A stretch of 64,000 nt of DNA, from NCBI RefSeq assembly GCF_019249725.2, contig NZ_CP137559.1, forward strand, positions 2,439,501-2,503,500, read 5' to 3'. The number at the start of each line of letters is the position of its first letter. Position 1 is the first letter of the stretch. Source of the stretch: Segatella hominis. GTDB taxonomy: Bacteria > Bacteroidota > Bacteroidia > Bacteroidales > Bacteroidaceae. The position numbers and the translations under genes were made by a program. Below the pieces are notes generated by a model. That model searched no databases, was not told where the DNA came from, and worked only from the letters and a program-made list of their open reading frames with translations. Shown in pieces: positions 26,694 through 36,150 of the stretch.

Positions 26694-27060
26694 AAAAACG
26701 ATAAAGGCTTCATAAAGGAATGAAACAGGCTTCAGTAGGAAACGAAAGTAATTTCAATAGAAAATGCAAATACTTTCGTACGAAACCTGCATAATTTTGC
26801 AAAAACGAAATACTGCAAAATTGATTTAAATCAAAAAGCGCTTCTTCTTAACAAAAGTTAAACATCAACTTTTCGCGTTAAATATCCCCTTATTCGTGTT
26901 AATGGCCTTGGCAGACTGGAATATTTTTCATATATTTGCAAAGTCTATTTAACAAAGTCACGCACATAAGGGGTTTTTACTTAGGTGTTTTGTAGTGGAA
27001 TTTCATTTATGATTTCATTTCAATAGTGACGAACCTAAAAAAGAATATTAATTAAAAAGT
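26694..27060. other. Intergenic region with the M23 peptidase promoter
   Basis: TTG at 26908-26910, a 20-base gap and TATATTTG at 26931-26938 make a good promoter. A 12-bp palindrome TTTCGTACGAAA lies at 26774-26785 and another promoter-like TAATTTTG is near 26791. The about 115-base leader shows no clear hairpin. Confidence 0.6.
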
Positions 27061-28008
27061 ATGAGTTTAAAAAAGAAAATAAAGAAGATTTCCGTAGTTG
27101 CATTGTTGGCGCTAACAACCGTGCCGTCATTTGGTCAAGACTTGCTTGCCCGTCAGGCACCAGTTGACCATCGCATGAAGTCGATAGACACATTAGCAGT
27201 ATCTCATTATCGAATGATGGAAGATAGAGAGAATCCTTCAGCAGAGTTGTATCAGGATTTCTCCAACAAGTATGCTCACCGCCGGACTGCGCTTCCTGAG
27301 CACTTCCGTATCGACCTCCGTCATTTCTGCATGCCAACTCCAAGTCGCGTTGTCACAAGTAACTTCGGTTACCGTGCTAGCTTTGGCCGCCAACATAAAG
27401 GTATGGACATCAAGGTTTATATTGGCGACACAATCCGCGCAGCCTTCTCAGGCAAAGTTCGCATCGTAAGATATGAAGGTGGTGGTTATGGTAAGTACAT
27501 CGTAATCCGTCACTATAATGGTTTGGAGACCATCTACGGTCACCTCTCTAAGCAGCTCGTTTCTGAGAACGAGGAGGTAAGAGCAGGCGATGTGATTGGT
27601 TTGGGAGGTAATACAGGTCGTAGTACCGGTTCTCACCTTCACTTTGAGACTCGTCTTTGCGGTGTAGCCCTCAACCCAGCGTTGATGTTCGACTTCCGCA
27701 ATCAGGACGTTACTGGCGATTTTTACGATTTCCGTTGCGACTCTTACGAGCGTGAGTCAGCAGATGCCAATGCTGCTCGTGGCAAGATTGGTAATGGTGG
27801 TTACACCCGTGAGCAGGTTAATGGTGGCGAAGTGGGCAGATACAATGCCAACGCTGGTGGCGAGAAGCTTTACCACAAGGTTAAGTATGGTGAGACTCTG
27901 AATTCCATCGCCGAGAAGCGTGGTGTAACAGTAGATCAGATTTGCCGCCTCAACGGTTACAAGAAGGATAAGAAGCTGACTCCAGGTCAGATTATCCGCT
28001 ACTCTTAA
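27061..28008 (+). CDS. M23-family peptidoglycan endopeptidase with LysM domain
   Basis: 315-residue exported protein; signal peptide ends near SFGQ. The lysostaphin-type metallopeptidase core (about residues 100-220) shows the zinc ligands in RQHKGMDIKV (HxxxD) and GSHLHFE (HxH). The C-terminal LysM (YHKVKYGETLNSIAEKRGV, 273-315) anchors it to peptidoglycan. It probably remodels cross-links in the periplasm. A terminator follows closely, so it is monocistronic. Confidence 0.92.
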   Translation: MSLKKKIKKISVVALLALTTVPSFGQDLLARQAPVDHRMKSIDTLAVSHYRMMEDRENPSAELYQDFSNKYAHRRTALPEHFRIDLRHFCMPTPSRVVTSNFGYRASFGRQHKGMDIKVYIGDTIRAAFSGKVRIVRYEGGGYGKYIVIRHYNGLETIYGHLSKQLVSENEEVRAGDVIGLGGNTGRSTGSHLHFETRLCGVALNPALMFDFRNQDVTGDFYDFRCDSYERESADANAARGKIGNGGYTREQVNGGEVGRYNANAGGEKLYHKVKYGETLNSIAEKRGVTVDQICRLNGYKKDKKLTPGQIIRYS

Positions 28009-28049
28009 TCTTAGGACTTTACAACAATACTTTTTCAATAACAACCATA

Positions 28050-28086
28050 AAGCAGGAATCTCTGGGAGGAGGTTCCTGCTTTTTTC
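28050..28086 (+). terminator. Intrinsic terminator of the M23 gene
   Basis: AAGCAGGAA pairs with TTCCTGCTT followed by T5. Confidence 0.85.
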
Positions 28087-28773
28087 GTTATATAATCATT
28101 TCAGGAGAGGCTAACGTTAATGTTGTTGAAAAAAAGAGAGAATAGGTTGTATTTTCAATAGAAAATATTACCTTTGCAACATTGATATGCATAGCTCGCT
28201 TTCTTGTGAAAGAGAATCTCCAAATACTCCACGATTTGCTTTCTCGAAGTTGCAAATCCATATATTAGCACTTTTTTTCAGTCATAAAAGTTCTACAAAA
28301 ATCATTCTATTTGCAAATCTTAACCATTTTGAAACATATTTATTCTCAAAAAGAATGTAATTTTGCACCCGAAATTACAACAGGTAAACTCTTATCATAA
28401 GAGTTGTATAAAAAGATTGTATAATTCAAGGATAAAAACATTAGATCATGAAAATGATGAGAAAAAATAGTAACCATCTCTTGATAGAGATTTCTAATTG
28501 TGGGGGGGTAATTTCGCTCTTCAACATTTAAAGTCCCCTAATCTTAAATACCAAGATTTTAATTTTCCCTAAATCTATCAAAATTCCGTTTTCTGGAGGT
28601 TAGTTTTATTAGATAAATATCCCTTTTTATCTTCTGTCATAAGGCAGAGGCAGGGATAGTACGACCATTTTAACGTTTTAAACGTTCTATTCTGTTATAA
28701 GTAAAAATTTAAATACTTTCTAAGTAATTCCAATATAATTTTAGATATTCAGATTAACTCATTTATTTGTCTT
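28087..28773. other. 687-bp leader region with promoter, G7 run and a small open frame
   Basis: A -7 box TAATTTTG lies at 28358-28365, so the large secreted protein would have a leader of about 400 bases. In it ATG 28448 opens a 27-codon frame (MKMMRKNSNHLLIEISNCGG...) ending at 28531, which contains a run of seven G (28502-28508). No homologue recognised. A second -7-like TTACCTTTG is near 28169. Confidence 0.5.
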
Positions 28774-31700
28774 ATGAAAATCAAAATTTTTAAAGCTGCC
28801 GTGCTGGTAGCCGTTATCTTTATGTTGCTTCCTTTGAAGGCAGTAGGTCAGGCAAATACCTACTACGACAAGGGACAAGAGGGTGAAACACCAAATCGCA
28901 CCCCGTTGAAATCACGTATGGCACTCGTAGGCCATAACTGTATGGTAAGCAGCCTGTCTGATGGTATTGCCGTTGGTTCAGGTTCCAAAAATCTATCTTA
29001 TTTATGTGACGAGAATCTGGACAACTACTACACAATTCCAAGTGTAGCAAACGCTACGCTTCTTGCCGGTTCACCTATTGTAGCAGTGAAAGACATGAAG
29101 CACTACATCGACAAAGATACAAAGGCAGGTTTCAAGATTTCGGGAGAAAGTAATGTATTGAAACTCGAAGTGTTGAAAGCTAACTATCATATTCGCTTCT
29201 ATAGAGATGGAAAAATTCTCAAGACTTCTGCCGTAGAACAGCTTGGTTTTACTGTACTCAATCTTTCTGTTGGTAATATTGATTTAGGCAATAATGCCGT
29301 AGATATTATTGCAGCAGAACAACCAGATCAAGATTATGATGAGATTGCACTTGTTGGGCAGGATGGCATCAAAGTAGATGTTGTGAAAGGTCTGAAGATT
29401 TACTATGCATTCGTGGGTGATGCAGAATATACGCTGACAAATCCAAAAATCCAACAATACGACAAGAACATTACATTAAATGCCAAATCAAGCACACATT
29501 CAGTTCCAACATTAATACATGACCTTAATTACTTTAACAGAGATCTTATAGATGATGATCTCACAAATGGTATTGTAATTTCTGCACTCTTGCAGCTTGG
29601 CTCTTCTGGTTATGCACAAGTCATTGCTAATAATGGAAAGAGCACAGAAACATTCCCCGCAGGAACAGAAGCTGGCTTTGTGTATAGCGATGGAGCTCTG
29701 ATTGGTGCAGGCGTAACCCCTGTCATTTATCTTCTTGACAAGAATGGCAACGAGATTTACAAAAAAGCTATAGAAACAACCGTGCTGTCTGTTTCTATAG
29801 CTGGCAAACAAAAGAAAGTATCCATTAAGGCTCCAATGGATTTCTCTGGCATCAAATTCAGAACAATGGGAGTGGAAGTTGCTAATGGTGTCACTGCAAA
29901 TTATGCCTTCATCGTTCCTAAGCCTATCACAGCAGGCCATCAATGCGAGATGAATCCTACTGCCAGTCTCGACCTCTGCAACTGCGACTCTCATTATCAA
30001 CTCAAATGGGATGAGGAAAACTTCCCAAATGTAAGATGGGACCCAGCAGAACCTTTACCAAATGGAGTTACATTCGACTCAACCAACAACACGCTCGACT
30101 TCAGCGAAACAGATAGCTACAAGAATGGTACAGGCGAGAAAGTGACTGTAAAAATGAAACTGACGAACCTTGCATGCGAGAATCAATGTTCACAAACCAT
30201 CACTATCAACTATGGCGGCTCTACCGAGCAGAAGCCGGAAGATAAGAAGAAGGAAACTGTGCTCTATAATGCCGATCCTGCAAATCCTATATATGAATTA
30301 GGTGGAGGCACAAGCGCAGGTATCAACCTGCTGACTTTCGTCAAGAACTCATCCAACATCATTTCGTCTAAGCTCAACAGTTATGCCTCTTATTTCGGAG
30401 GTGTTACTATCGGAGATGCTTATATCTGTGGCGTTAAGAAAAAGAATGGTAAAATCTTTGATGAAATAAATGCTCGCCAAAGCGGCGAACGCCAGGTTGG
30501 TTTCGTAGTAACAACCAAAACTGCCCTGAATGCAGACGTACTCGATATGTTTAACGTCAGACTTTACAATAATGGTGAAAAGGTAGAAGGCGGCATTGCT
30601 TCATCTGCCATCGCAGCCAATCTGATTGGCAGTCAAGATACACATAAGGTTAGATTTTCTATCAATGTACCTGCAGGTACTATCTTTGACGAGATCCGCC
30701 TCTATACTTCTGGTGTGTTAGGTGCAAAGCTCAGCGTGATGAACATCTACTATGCTTATACAGCCGATGCGAATGCCGTTCTCGACGACCCATTGGAGCA
30801 TGCTGAAGCCATATCGTTCGACAATACCAATGCCACTATCAACCAAGAAAGAACTCAGTCTATCGCAGTGGCAAATTTGGGCAATGGTCTGAAAGACATT
30901 ACCAACTGTATTGATAGTGACCCAGACAACACAACTATTTTCCCTGGAGGAGTGAATGCTGTGGGAGGTTCGGTTCTCGCCATAAAATTAGGTGTTACCG
31001 CAACGCGCAATAAGCAGCTCGTAGTTGTTGTGGACAAAAAAGCCTTTGGCTTAAATGCTGATGTGGTTAATGCCCTCGTTGTGAAAACTTATAATAAGGG
31101 TGGTAAAGAGCCTGTTGAAACATTCAGCGACTGGAGCATACTCGGAACCAATATCCTTACCTTGGGCGATAAGGGCTACATCTTTATCAATCCGAAGTCA
31201 GATTACGATGAGGTGGCGATAACACAAGGCGATGGTATAAAACTTCTTGATGCATTGGCAGTCTATGGACTTTATCTGCGTAACGACAAGGATGGAGATG
31301 GAACACCTGATGATGATGAACTCGCAGAAGACTGCAAGCAGGACCTCGTTTTCCAGGAGACCGTAAATCTCAGCGAGAAGAGTCAGAAGAAATACAAGGA
31401 AAATCTGACGATGTATTTCCAGCGTTCTTTCGTGAAAAATGAATGGAACTCGCTCATCATGCCAGTGGACTTGACCAAAGCACAATTTGATGAAGCATTT
31501 GGTTCAGATGCCAAGTTAGCTAAGGCAAACAAAGTATATGATTCAAACGGCAACTTGGTTATCGGATTCAGTCTGGTAGAGGAAGATAAGAATAATGCCA
31601 ATAGCGCATATCTCGTAGCCAATACACCTTATATTATAAATATAAGCAAAAAGACTGCGCTAAAAGGCGCCATAACCATTGATGCAGGAACTATCAGCGG

Positions 31701-32172
31701 TGATATTTACAAAGTAGATAATTCGCTCGCTGCAGGTGGTGTCACATTCACATACGATAATGACAAGGCTACTAATCCTATTGAGCAGAATTTCCCTGTA
31801 GATCAGGCAATCACCACAAAGTGGGGAATGACTGACTTGAAGTTTATCGGTAGTTATGATAATCACCAGAATCTTGAGGTTGGTAATTATATCTGGAACA
31901 ATGGTAAACTCTACCTCACCAAGAACAACCATTGGATGAAGGGCTACCGCTGCTGGCTCGTTCCTACTTGGAGTGGTTCTGCTACAGGAAATGCCAAACT
32001 CCTTACCTTCGGTTTCGGCAATGGTGAGACTACAGGTATCAACATGCCTTCTATGGGCAACACCTCTGGAAGCACCAAGGTGTATAACCTGAATGGTCAG
32101 CGAGTAGATAATATGCTCGGCGTTCAACCAGGCATCTACATCGTGAATGGCAAGAAGGTGGTTGTGAAATAA
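28774..32172 (+). CDS. Large secreted protein built of about 150-residue repeats with sorting-like tail
   Basis: 1132 residues, function unknown. Sec signal peptide (cleavage near VGQA26). Four diverged repeats can be read, near residues 75-215, 250-384, 520-672 and 705-836; several end in an acidic FDEI/YDEV segment followed by a pattern like KIYYAFVGDA or NIYYAYTADA. A Cys-rich Ig-like insert (CNCDSHYQLKWD, 400-480) and a Ca-binding-like DKDGDGTPDDDE (838-849) are present. The C-terminus, VYNLNGQRV and GIYIVNGKKVVVK, matches the amylase tail and suggests surface sorting. Probably an adhesin or stalk. A small YxxP peptide gene follows 54 bp after the stop. Confidence 0.75.
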   Translation: MKIKIFKAAVLVAVIFMLLPLKAVGQANTYYDKGQEGETPNRTPLKSRMALVGHNCMVSSLSDGIAVGSGSKNLSYLCDENLDNYYTIPSVANATLLAGSPIVAVKDMKHYIDKDTKAGFKISGESNVLKLEVLKANYHIRFYRDGKILKTSAVEQLGFTVLNLSVGNIDLGNNAVDIIAAEQPDQDYDEIALVGQDGIKVDVVKGLKIYYAFVGDAEYTLTNPKIQQYDKNITLNAKSSTHSVPTLIHDLNYFNRDLIDDDLTNGIVISALLQLGSSGYAQVIANNGKSTETFPAGTEAGFVYSDGALIGAGVTPVIYLLDKNGNEIYKKAIETTVLSVSIAGKQKKVSIKAPMDFSGIKFRTMGVEVANGVTANYAFIVPKPITAGHQCEMNPTASLDLCNCDSHYQLKWDEENFPNVRWDPAEPLPNGVTFDSTNNTLDFSETDSYKNGTGEKVTVKMKLTNLACENQCSQTITINYGGSTEQKPEDKKKETVLYNADPANPIYELGGGTSAGINLLTFVKNSSNIISSKLNSYASYFGGVTIGDAYICGVKKKNGKIFDEINARQSGERQVGFVVTTKTALNADVLDMFNVRLYNNGEKVEGGIASSAIAANLIGSQDTHKVRFSINVPAGTIFDEIRLYTSGVLGAKLSVMNIYYAYTADANAVLDDPLEHAEAISFDNTNATINQERTQSIAVANLGNGLKDITNCIDSDPDNTTIFPGGVNAVGGSVLAIKLGVTATRNKQLVVVVDKKAFGLNADVVNALVVKTYNKGGKEPVETFSDWSILGTNILTLGDKGYIFINPKSDYDEVAITQGDGIKLLDALAVYGLYLRNDKDGDGTPDDDELAEDCKQDLVFQETVNLSEKSQKKYKENLTMYFQRSFVKNEWNSLIMPVDLTKAQFDEAFGSDAKLAKANKVYDSNGNLVIGFSLVEEDKNNANSAYLVANTPYIINISKKTALKGAITIDAGTISGDIYKVDNSLAAGGVTFTYDNDKATNPIEQNFPVDQAITTKWGMTDLKFIGSYDNHQNLEVGNYIWNNGKLYLTKNNHWMKGYRCWLVPTWSGSATGNAKLLTFGFGNGETTGINMPSMGNTSGSTKVYNLNGQRVDNMLGVQPGIYIVNGKKVVVK

Positions 32173-32226
32173 AAAGTGATTTTAGAAACTATGAGTTGTA
32201 AAAGAATCCAAAGAAAAATAGACATT

Positions 32227-32439
32227 ATGAATAAGAAAGAATATATAGCCCCAGCTATCAAGATTACAGTCTGCGATCTGCAGGATAGTTTCCTCGCGGG
32301 TTCTGGTAATATGCAATGGCAGCCTGAGCAAAATGGTCCTACACCGGACATCAAGGAAGAAGGAAAAGATGGAGAACTTCCAGATGAAATAACTGGCTCA
32401 AAAGAATATAACGGCAGCTGGAATGACAGCTGGGATTAA
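32227..32439 (+). CDS. Small YxxP-type peptide, unknown function
   Basis: 70 residues: MNKKEYIAPAIKITVCDLQD, then FLAGSG, then an acidic, Gly/Trp-containing tail (DGELPDEITG, YNGSWNDSWD). The N-terminus follows a pattern I recall from many short Bacteroidota proteins, K-x-Y-x-x-P-x-I-x-V ending L-x-x-S-G; what those do is not established to my knowledge. The FLAGSG step resembles a leader/core boundary. Start 32227 is chosen over 32176 because it gives that N-terminus. Co-transcription with the large secreted protein upstream is likely. Confidence 0.6.
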   Translation: MNKKEYIAPAIKITVCDLQDSFLAGSGNMQWQPEQNGPTPDIKEEGKDGELPDEITGSKEYNGSWNDSWD

Positions 32440-32491
32440 AGCAGAATACTGCTATATGAAAACATAAGCCTGATTTCAGGCTCAACCTAAA

Positions 32492-32532
32492 AAGAGGGTG
32501 TATCAAACGATTTTGTTTTGATACACCCTCTT
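32492..32532. terminator. Bidirectional terminator between the small peptide and the DUF4143 gene
   Basis: AAGAGGGTGTATCAAA pairs with TTTTGATACACCCTCTT. A smaller hairpin AGCCTGA/TCAGGCT sits just before it at 32467-32482. Confidence 0.85.
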
Positions 32533-32552
32533 ATAAATGCGGAGCCGCTTAC
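32532..32552. repeat. Orphan copy of the IS66 terminal repeat
   Basis: TATAAATGCGGAGCCGCTTAC differs in one base from the right end of the IS66 element at 36957-36977. No IS66 gene lies next to it. Confidence 0.7.
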
Positions 32553-32555
32553 TTT

Positions 32556-33896
32556 TTACAAGAACATGGTCATGAAAACAGGTAGAAGTATTGTTTCTTT
32601 ATCCTTTTTAAGATCCTTGGTATATATCAAGTACCTGTTACTTATATGCTCTGAATATTTTTTGCAAAATTCATCCAACGACTTGTGTGTCTGATAGCCA
32701 GAAGATTTCACCTCAAGCGGCCACAGCTTGCTTCCACGTGATAGTAAAAAATCAACCTCGTAATTGTGGTTTGACGTCTTGGAACGCCATGTATGGTAGA
32801 AAAGCCTGTTGCCTGTTGCCACAAGTAATTGGGCTACAACATTTTCATATACGTACCCCAAGTCTGCTGATAACTTGTCACTAAGAAGCTTCTGATAGAT
32901 GATATTCTCGGTTACATCTTTATCCCAAAAGGCCAGCGTGACAAAAAGCCCGGTATCTCCCATAAACATCTTGTACTGGTCGTAGTCCGTATGTGCAGGA
33001 AGTCCCACACTAGGATTGTCTGAGTGGTGAGCGAAATTCACGGTAAGGCTATCTTCCATGTCGCGCAAAAACTCGGCGATTGTTTCCGAGGATTCATTTT
33101 TCCCTAAAATGCTGGTTTGTTGGTATCGGCTGGCATTTTTACTAAGCTGGGCGGGTATTGCGCTAAACATCTTGGATATCTTACCTGATGGGTCTATCTT
33201 CAAAAAATCATCTATATATATATCCAGGATTTCTCTCTTCTTATTATCAACCTCTGTCAAGTTATTTGTTTCCAAATAAGTATTGACAGCTTGCGGCATG
33301 CCCCCAACTAACATATACAGCCTAAAGTCACGAAGAAGCTTCCTCATAGTCGCATCACCTAAAGAACGTTTACTGTTGAAACATTCTCTAAGCATATCAA
33401 TTGTAACATTATCATTCAAGGCCCAACGAAACTCCTCATAGTCCATAGGATACATCGTAAGTCTTGTTTCCTCACTTGGTATCACGATGTCCTTGGTGTT
33501 CTTCCGGATAGAAAGCAATGACCCTGTCTCAATATAGTCATATCTGCGATCTTTAACCAAATATTTAATGGCCTCACGAACCTTGGGACACTTTTGAACC
33601 TCATCGAAAATGATTACGGACTTTCGCTCGTATAATCTTACACCATATATAAATTGAAGTTGCATGAAAAAATGATTGCGGTCAGAGATGTTGTCAATAG
33701 CTTCCCACAAGGCTGTTGGTGCATCAGCAAAGTCGACGAATATATAGCTTTTGTACTCGTTTTTTGCAAATTCCTCGGCTATTGTGGATTTTCCTACACG
33801 ACGTGCTCCCTTGACGAGAAGTGCTGTAGAACCGTCTCTGGTCTGCTTCCAGTTAAGCATTTTATCATATAGTTTGCGCTTAAAAACTTTTCCCAT
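32556..33896 (-). CDS. DUF4143-type AAA ATPase
   Basis: 446-residue P-loop protein: Walker A GARRVGKS (30-37), Walker B SVIIFDEVQKCP (about 93), then the DUF4143 nuclease-like C-terminal domain ending in YEVDFLLSRGSKLWPLEVKSS, which resembles a PD-(D/E)XK fold (D...EVK). Family role is unknown; the nuclease-like end suggests DNA. A promoter (TAAATTTG) lies about 23 bases upstream of the start and a 33-bp tandem repeat covers its -33 region. Confidence 0.85.
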   Translation of the reverse strand: MGKVFKRKLYDKMLNWKQTRDGSTALLVKGARRVGKSTIAEEFAKNEYKSYIFVDFADAPTALWEAIDNISDRNHFFMQLQFIYGVRLYERKSVIIFDEVQKCPKVREAIKYLVKDRRYDYIETGSLLSIRKNTKDIVIPSEETRLTMYPMDYEEFRWALNDNVTIDMLRECFNSKRSLGDATMRKLLRDFRLYMLVGGMPQAVNTYLETNNLTEVDNKKREILDIYIDDFLKIDPSGKISKMFSAIPAQLSKNASRYQQTSILGKNESSETIAEFLRDMEDSLTVNFAHHSDNPSVGLPAHTDYDQYKMFMGDTGLFVTLAFWDKDVTENIIYQKLLSDKLSADLGYVYENVVAQLLVATGNRLFYHTWRSKTSNHNYEVDFLLSRGSKLWPLEVKSSGYQTHKSLDEFCKKYSEHISNRYLIYTKDLKKDKETILLPVFMTMFL

Positions 33897-33918
33897 AATC
33901 TATTCTGTTTGATGGGTG

Positions 33919-33926
33919 CAAATTTA
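33919..33926 (-). promoter_or_regulatory. -7 box of the DUF4143 gene
   Basis: TAAATTTG on the minus strand. The matching -33 position (about 33947) falls in the first unit of the 33-bp tandem repeat. Confidence 0.6.
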
Positions 33927-33940
33927 CGATATTTATCCTA

Positions 33941-34046
33941 AATCCCCAAATCTTTTTGGTTAAAAAGCAGAAGAATCCCCAAATTTTTTTGGCCAAATAC
34001 CAGAAGAATCCCCAAATCTTTTTGGTCAAATACCAGAAGAATCCCC
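33941..34046. repeat. 33-bp tandem repeat, 3.2 copies
   Basis: Units start with AATCCCCAAAT at 33941, 33974, 34007 and 34040. Being a multiple of three, they create an accidental reading frame of KKIWGFF units on the minus strand. Confidence 0.9.
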
Positions 34047-34422
34047 AAATGTTTATATCGACATAGCGGGAATTGCTACAGATACAGGAAATTTGAAAAG
34101 CGAAACGAGAAAAGCCCTTCACCCTTCACCCTATCAGCATAAACATCTGATAAACAAGTACTTACAAGCACAATAACTTAAAATCACCCTTCACCACCCT
34201 TCATCTCAATCTAAAAGACGCATTTAGCCTAAAAAACTACTATGAAGGCTGAAATTGGTCGTCTATTAAGGTAAGCTCTGGTCTTAATAGACGACTGTAT
34301 AGACTCATAAGATGAAGCTAAACCAGAAATAATATGTATATATTTTTCATAGCCAACTAAATTTCAAATCTAACGAATAACCAGTCAATCGTAGCTAATA
34401 AAGGGCTTAAAACGGCAAAAAA
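34047..34422. other. Intergenic stretch left of the IS66 element
   Basis: No gene seen. CCCTTCACCC/CCTTCATC-type repeats at 34115-34206 have inverse counterparts right of the IS66 element (36988-37015 and 37072-37090). The IS66 target duplication GCAAAAAA ends it (34415-34422). Confidence 0.5.
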
Positions 34423-34489
34423 GTAAGCGGCTCCGCGTTTATACCTTGCATAATTGAAAAAAGCAGTAATAGCTGATTGAATAATGCTG

Positions 34490-36049
34490 TTACTGCTTTT
34501 TCCATCTGTCAGGAAGCAAGTCTCTGTATTTTTCCAATGGAGTATTTGGTTGCCATTCTACGGTCTTTTCTATGACGTCGCTAATGTATTCGAACAGATT
34601 AATGCCATTCATTTTGCATGAGATGGCGATAGAATATAGGATAGCTCCTCGTCTTGCCCCTTCGTGCGAACCAAAGAATAATGAGTTTCTTCTCGACAGC
34701 GATATGTACCTCTGGATTCTCTCAATATAATTGTTGTCGAGAGCAGTATCACCTCTTTTAAAAATGTCACAAATGGCATTATACTCGTTAAGGGCATAGC
34801 CGACGGCTTGCGCCAAGGGCGATTTGGGCAGCAAATCCTTCCTGGAAGATAATTCCTCCAGTTTCTCTAATAAATCCTGCAAAATGTCCGGTGCGTATGA
34901 TTGCCGATAAGCCAGATGTTTCTCTATTGTCCATCCATTTACGCCAACCTTATGCTTTTTGTCTTCTTGATAAAATCTGTTGATGATGCCTGCTACTTCC
35001 TGTGCATCCTTGTCGTTCTTGCCACAGTCGATGAAGTTTCTCTTGACATGCTGCAGACAGGCAATTCTCATAATGTCCGGATAAGCATCCGACTCCAGCT
35101 TCCGGTAAGGAGCATATGCATCACTCTGTACTGTACCTTTATAATCCGAGAACACATCAAGTATGATCTGCTCAGAACGTGATCCAGCCTCATATACGAA
35201 GAACACAAGTCCCAGTTTAGGTGCGCTTACCGCCCACAGGTAACCTTTCTTCGAGCCATTGTCTGTAGGCTTTACCCTCGTCAGCAGTACTTTATGATAA
35301 GTTTCATCTGCCGTAACATAATCCTGCTGTAACACCTTTTGGCAGATGGCTCTATAGATATTTTCCAGTACGTCTGCGCTTCTGGCAATCAGCTTGTTTG
35401 CCGTGGCTTTCCTTAGTGTGAACCCACTGTCGGCAAAGTATTTGACGATTCGCTCCACCGGCATGGAATAGATATACCGCAACTGCAGTAGACCTGCTGC
35501 AAAAGAAGATGTATAGGATGAGTTTAGCAGCAATGCTGGTGGGGTCTTTCCTGGATACAGGACATTTCCATCCGTATAAGTGTTGATGTGATATACGGTC
35601 TTGATGAACTTGATGGGCTCCATGCTGTAACGCACACAGGTGCGGGTGCCATAGATGCGCAGCGTCTTCAAAAGTTCCGCATCCATGTCTGGATTAACCG
35701 TAACATGTTTCTCCTCCATCTCATAATGCATGTCACGCTTGGCCCCATTGTTTTTGCGCTCCTTTCTCTTTTCCGCCTGCTCTTTTTTCTTCCTGTCAAA
35801 TTCTTCCTGAGTCATTGAGTCTTGCAGACACTTCTCCTGACGTTCGGACTTTTTGCCGGAAACGAGCTTGCCGAGCGCCCTGTTCTGACGATTCGCTTTG
35901 TCTATGGCGATTCCTTTCTGGACGAGTTGCTCTTCTAATGACTTTATACGTTCAATGAGTTCACCGACCTGTATGGTCAGCGAACTCACAGTATCGTTAG
36001 CAAGCTGAAGTTGCTCCTTCAAAAGTACTATGATTTCGTCCTTTGTCAT
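34490..36049 (-). CDS. tnpC: IS66-family transposase TnpC
   Basis: 519 residues. N-terminal coiled coil (to about 110), a basic hinge, then the IS66 catalytic domain with D in VTADETYHKV, D in VQSDAYAPY and E near NNYIERIQRY, followed by the IS66 C-terminal LFFGSHEGARRGAILYSI. Full length for the family. Confidence 0.93.
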   Translation of the reverse strand: MTKDEIIVLLKEQLQLANDTVSSLTIQVGELIERIKSLEEQLVQKGIAIDKANRQNRALGKLVSGKKSERQEKCLQDSMTQEEFDRKKKEQAEKRKERKNNGAKRDMHYEMEEKHVTVNPDMDAELLKTLRIYGTRTCVRYSMEPIKFIKTVYHINTYTDGNVLYPGKTPPALLLNSSYTSSFAAGLLQLRYIYSMPVERIVKYFADSGFTLRKATANKLIARSADVLENIYRAICQKVLQQDYVTADETYHKVLLTRVKPTDNGSKKGYLWAVSAPKLGLVFFVYEAGSRSEQIILDVFSDYKGTVQSDAYAPYRKLESDAYPDIMRIACLQHVKRNFIDCGKNDKDAQEVAGIINRFYQEDKKHKVGVNGWTIEKHLAYRQSYAPDILQDLLEKLEELSSRKDLLPKSPLAQAVGYALNEYNAICDIFKRGDTALDNNYIERIQRYISLSRRNSLFFGSHEGARRGAILYSIAISCKMNGINLFEYISDVIEKTVEWQPNTPLEKYRDLLPDRWKKQ

Positions 36050-36150
36050 AGTGCAAAGGTACGAAAAAATATTGAGACATGCAAGTATTATTGGATATTA
36101 ATTTTATCTATTTTATTGATATACAGCACGTTATTGGCATTATAATACAG

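Noticed and set aside
33941..34046. Possible CRISPR array
   Set aside because: The repeats are directly contiguous without unique spacers.
33880..34122. Minus-strand frame with KKIWGFF repeats
   Set aside because: It is a by-product of the 33-bp tandem repeat, runs through the promoter of the DUF4143 gene and overlaps its start.
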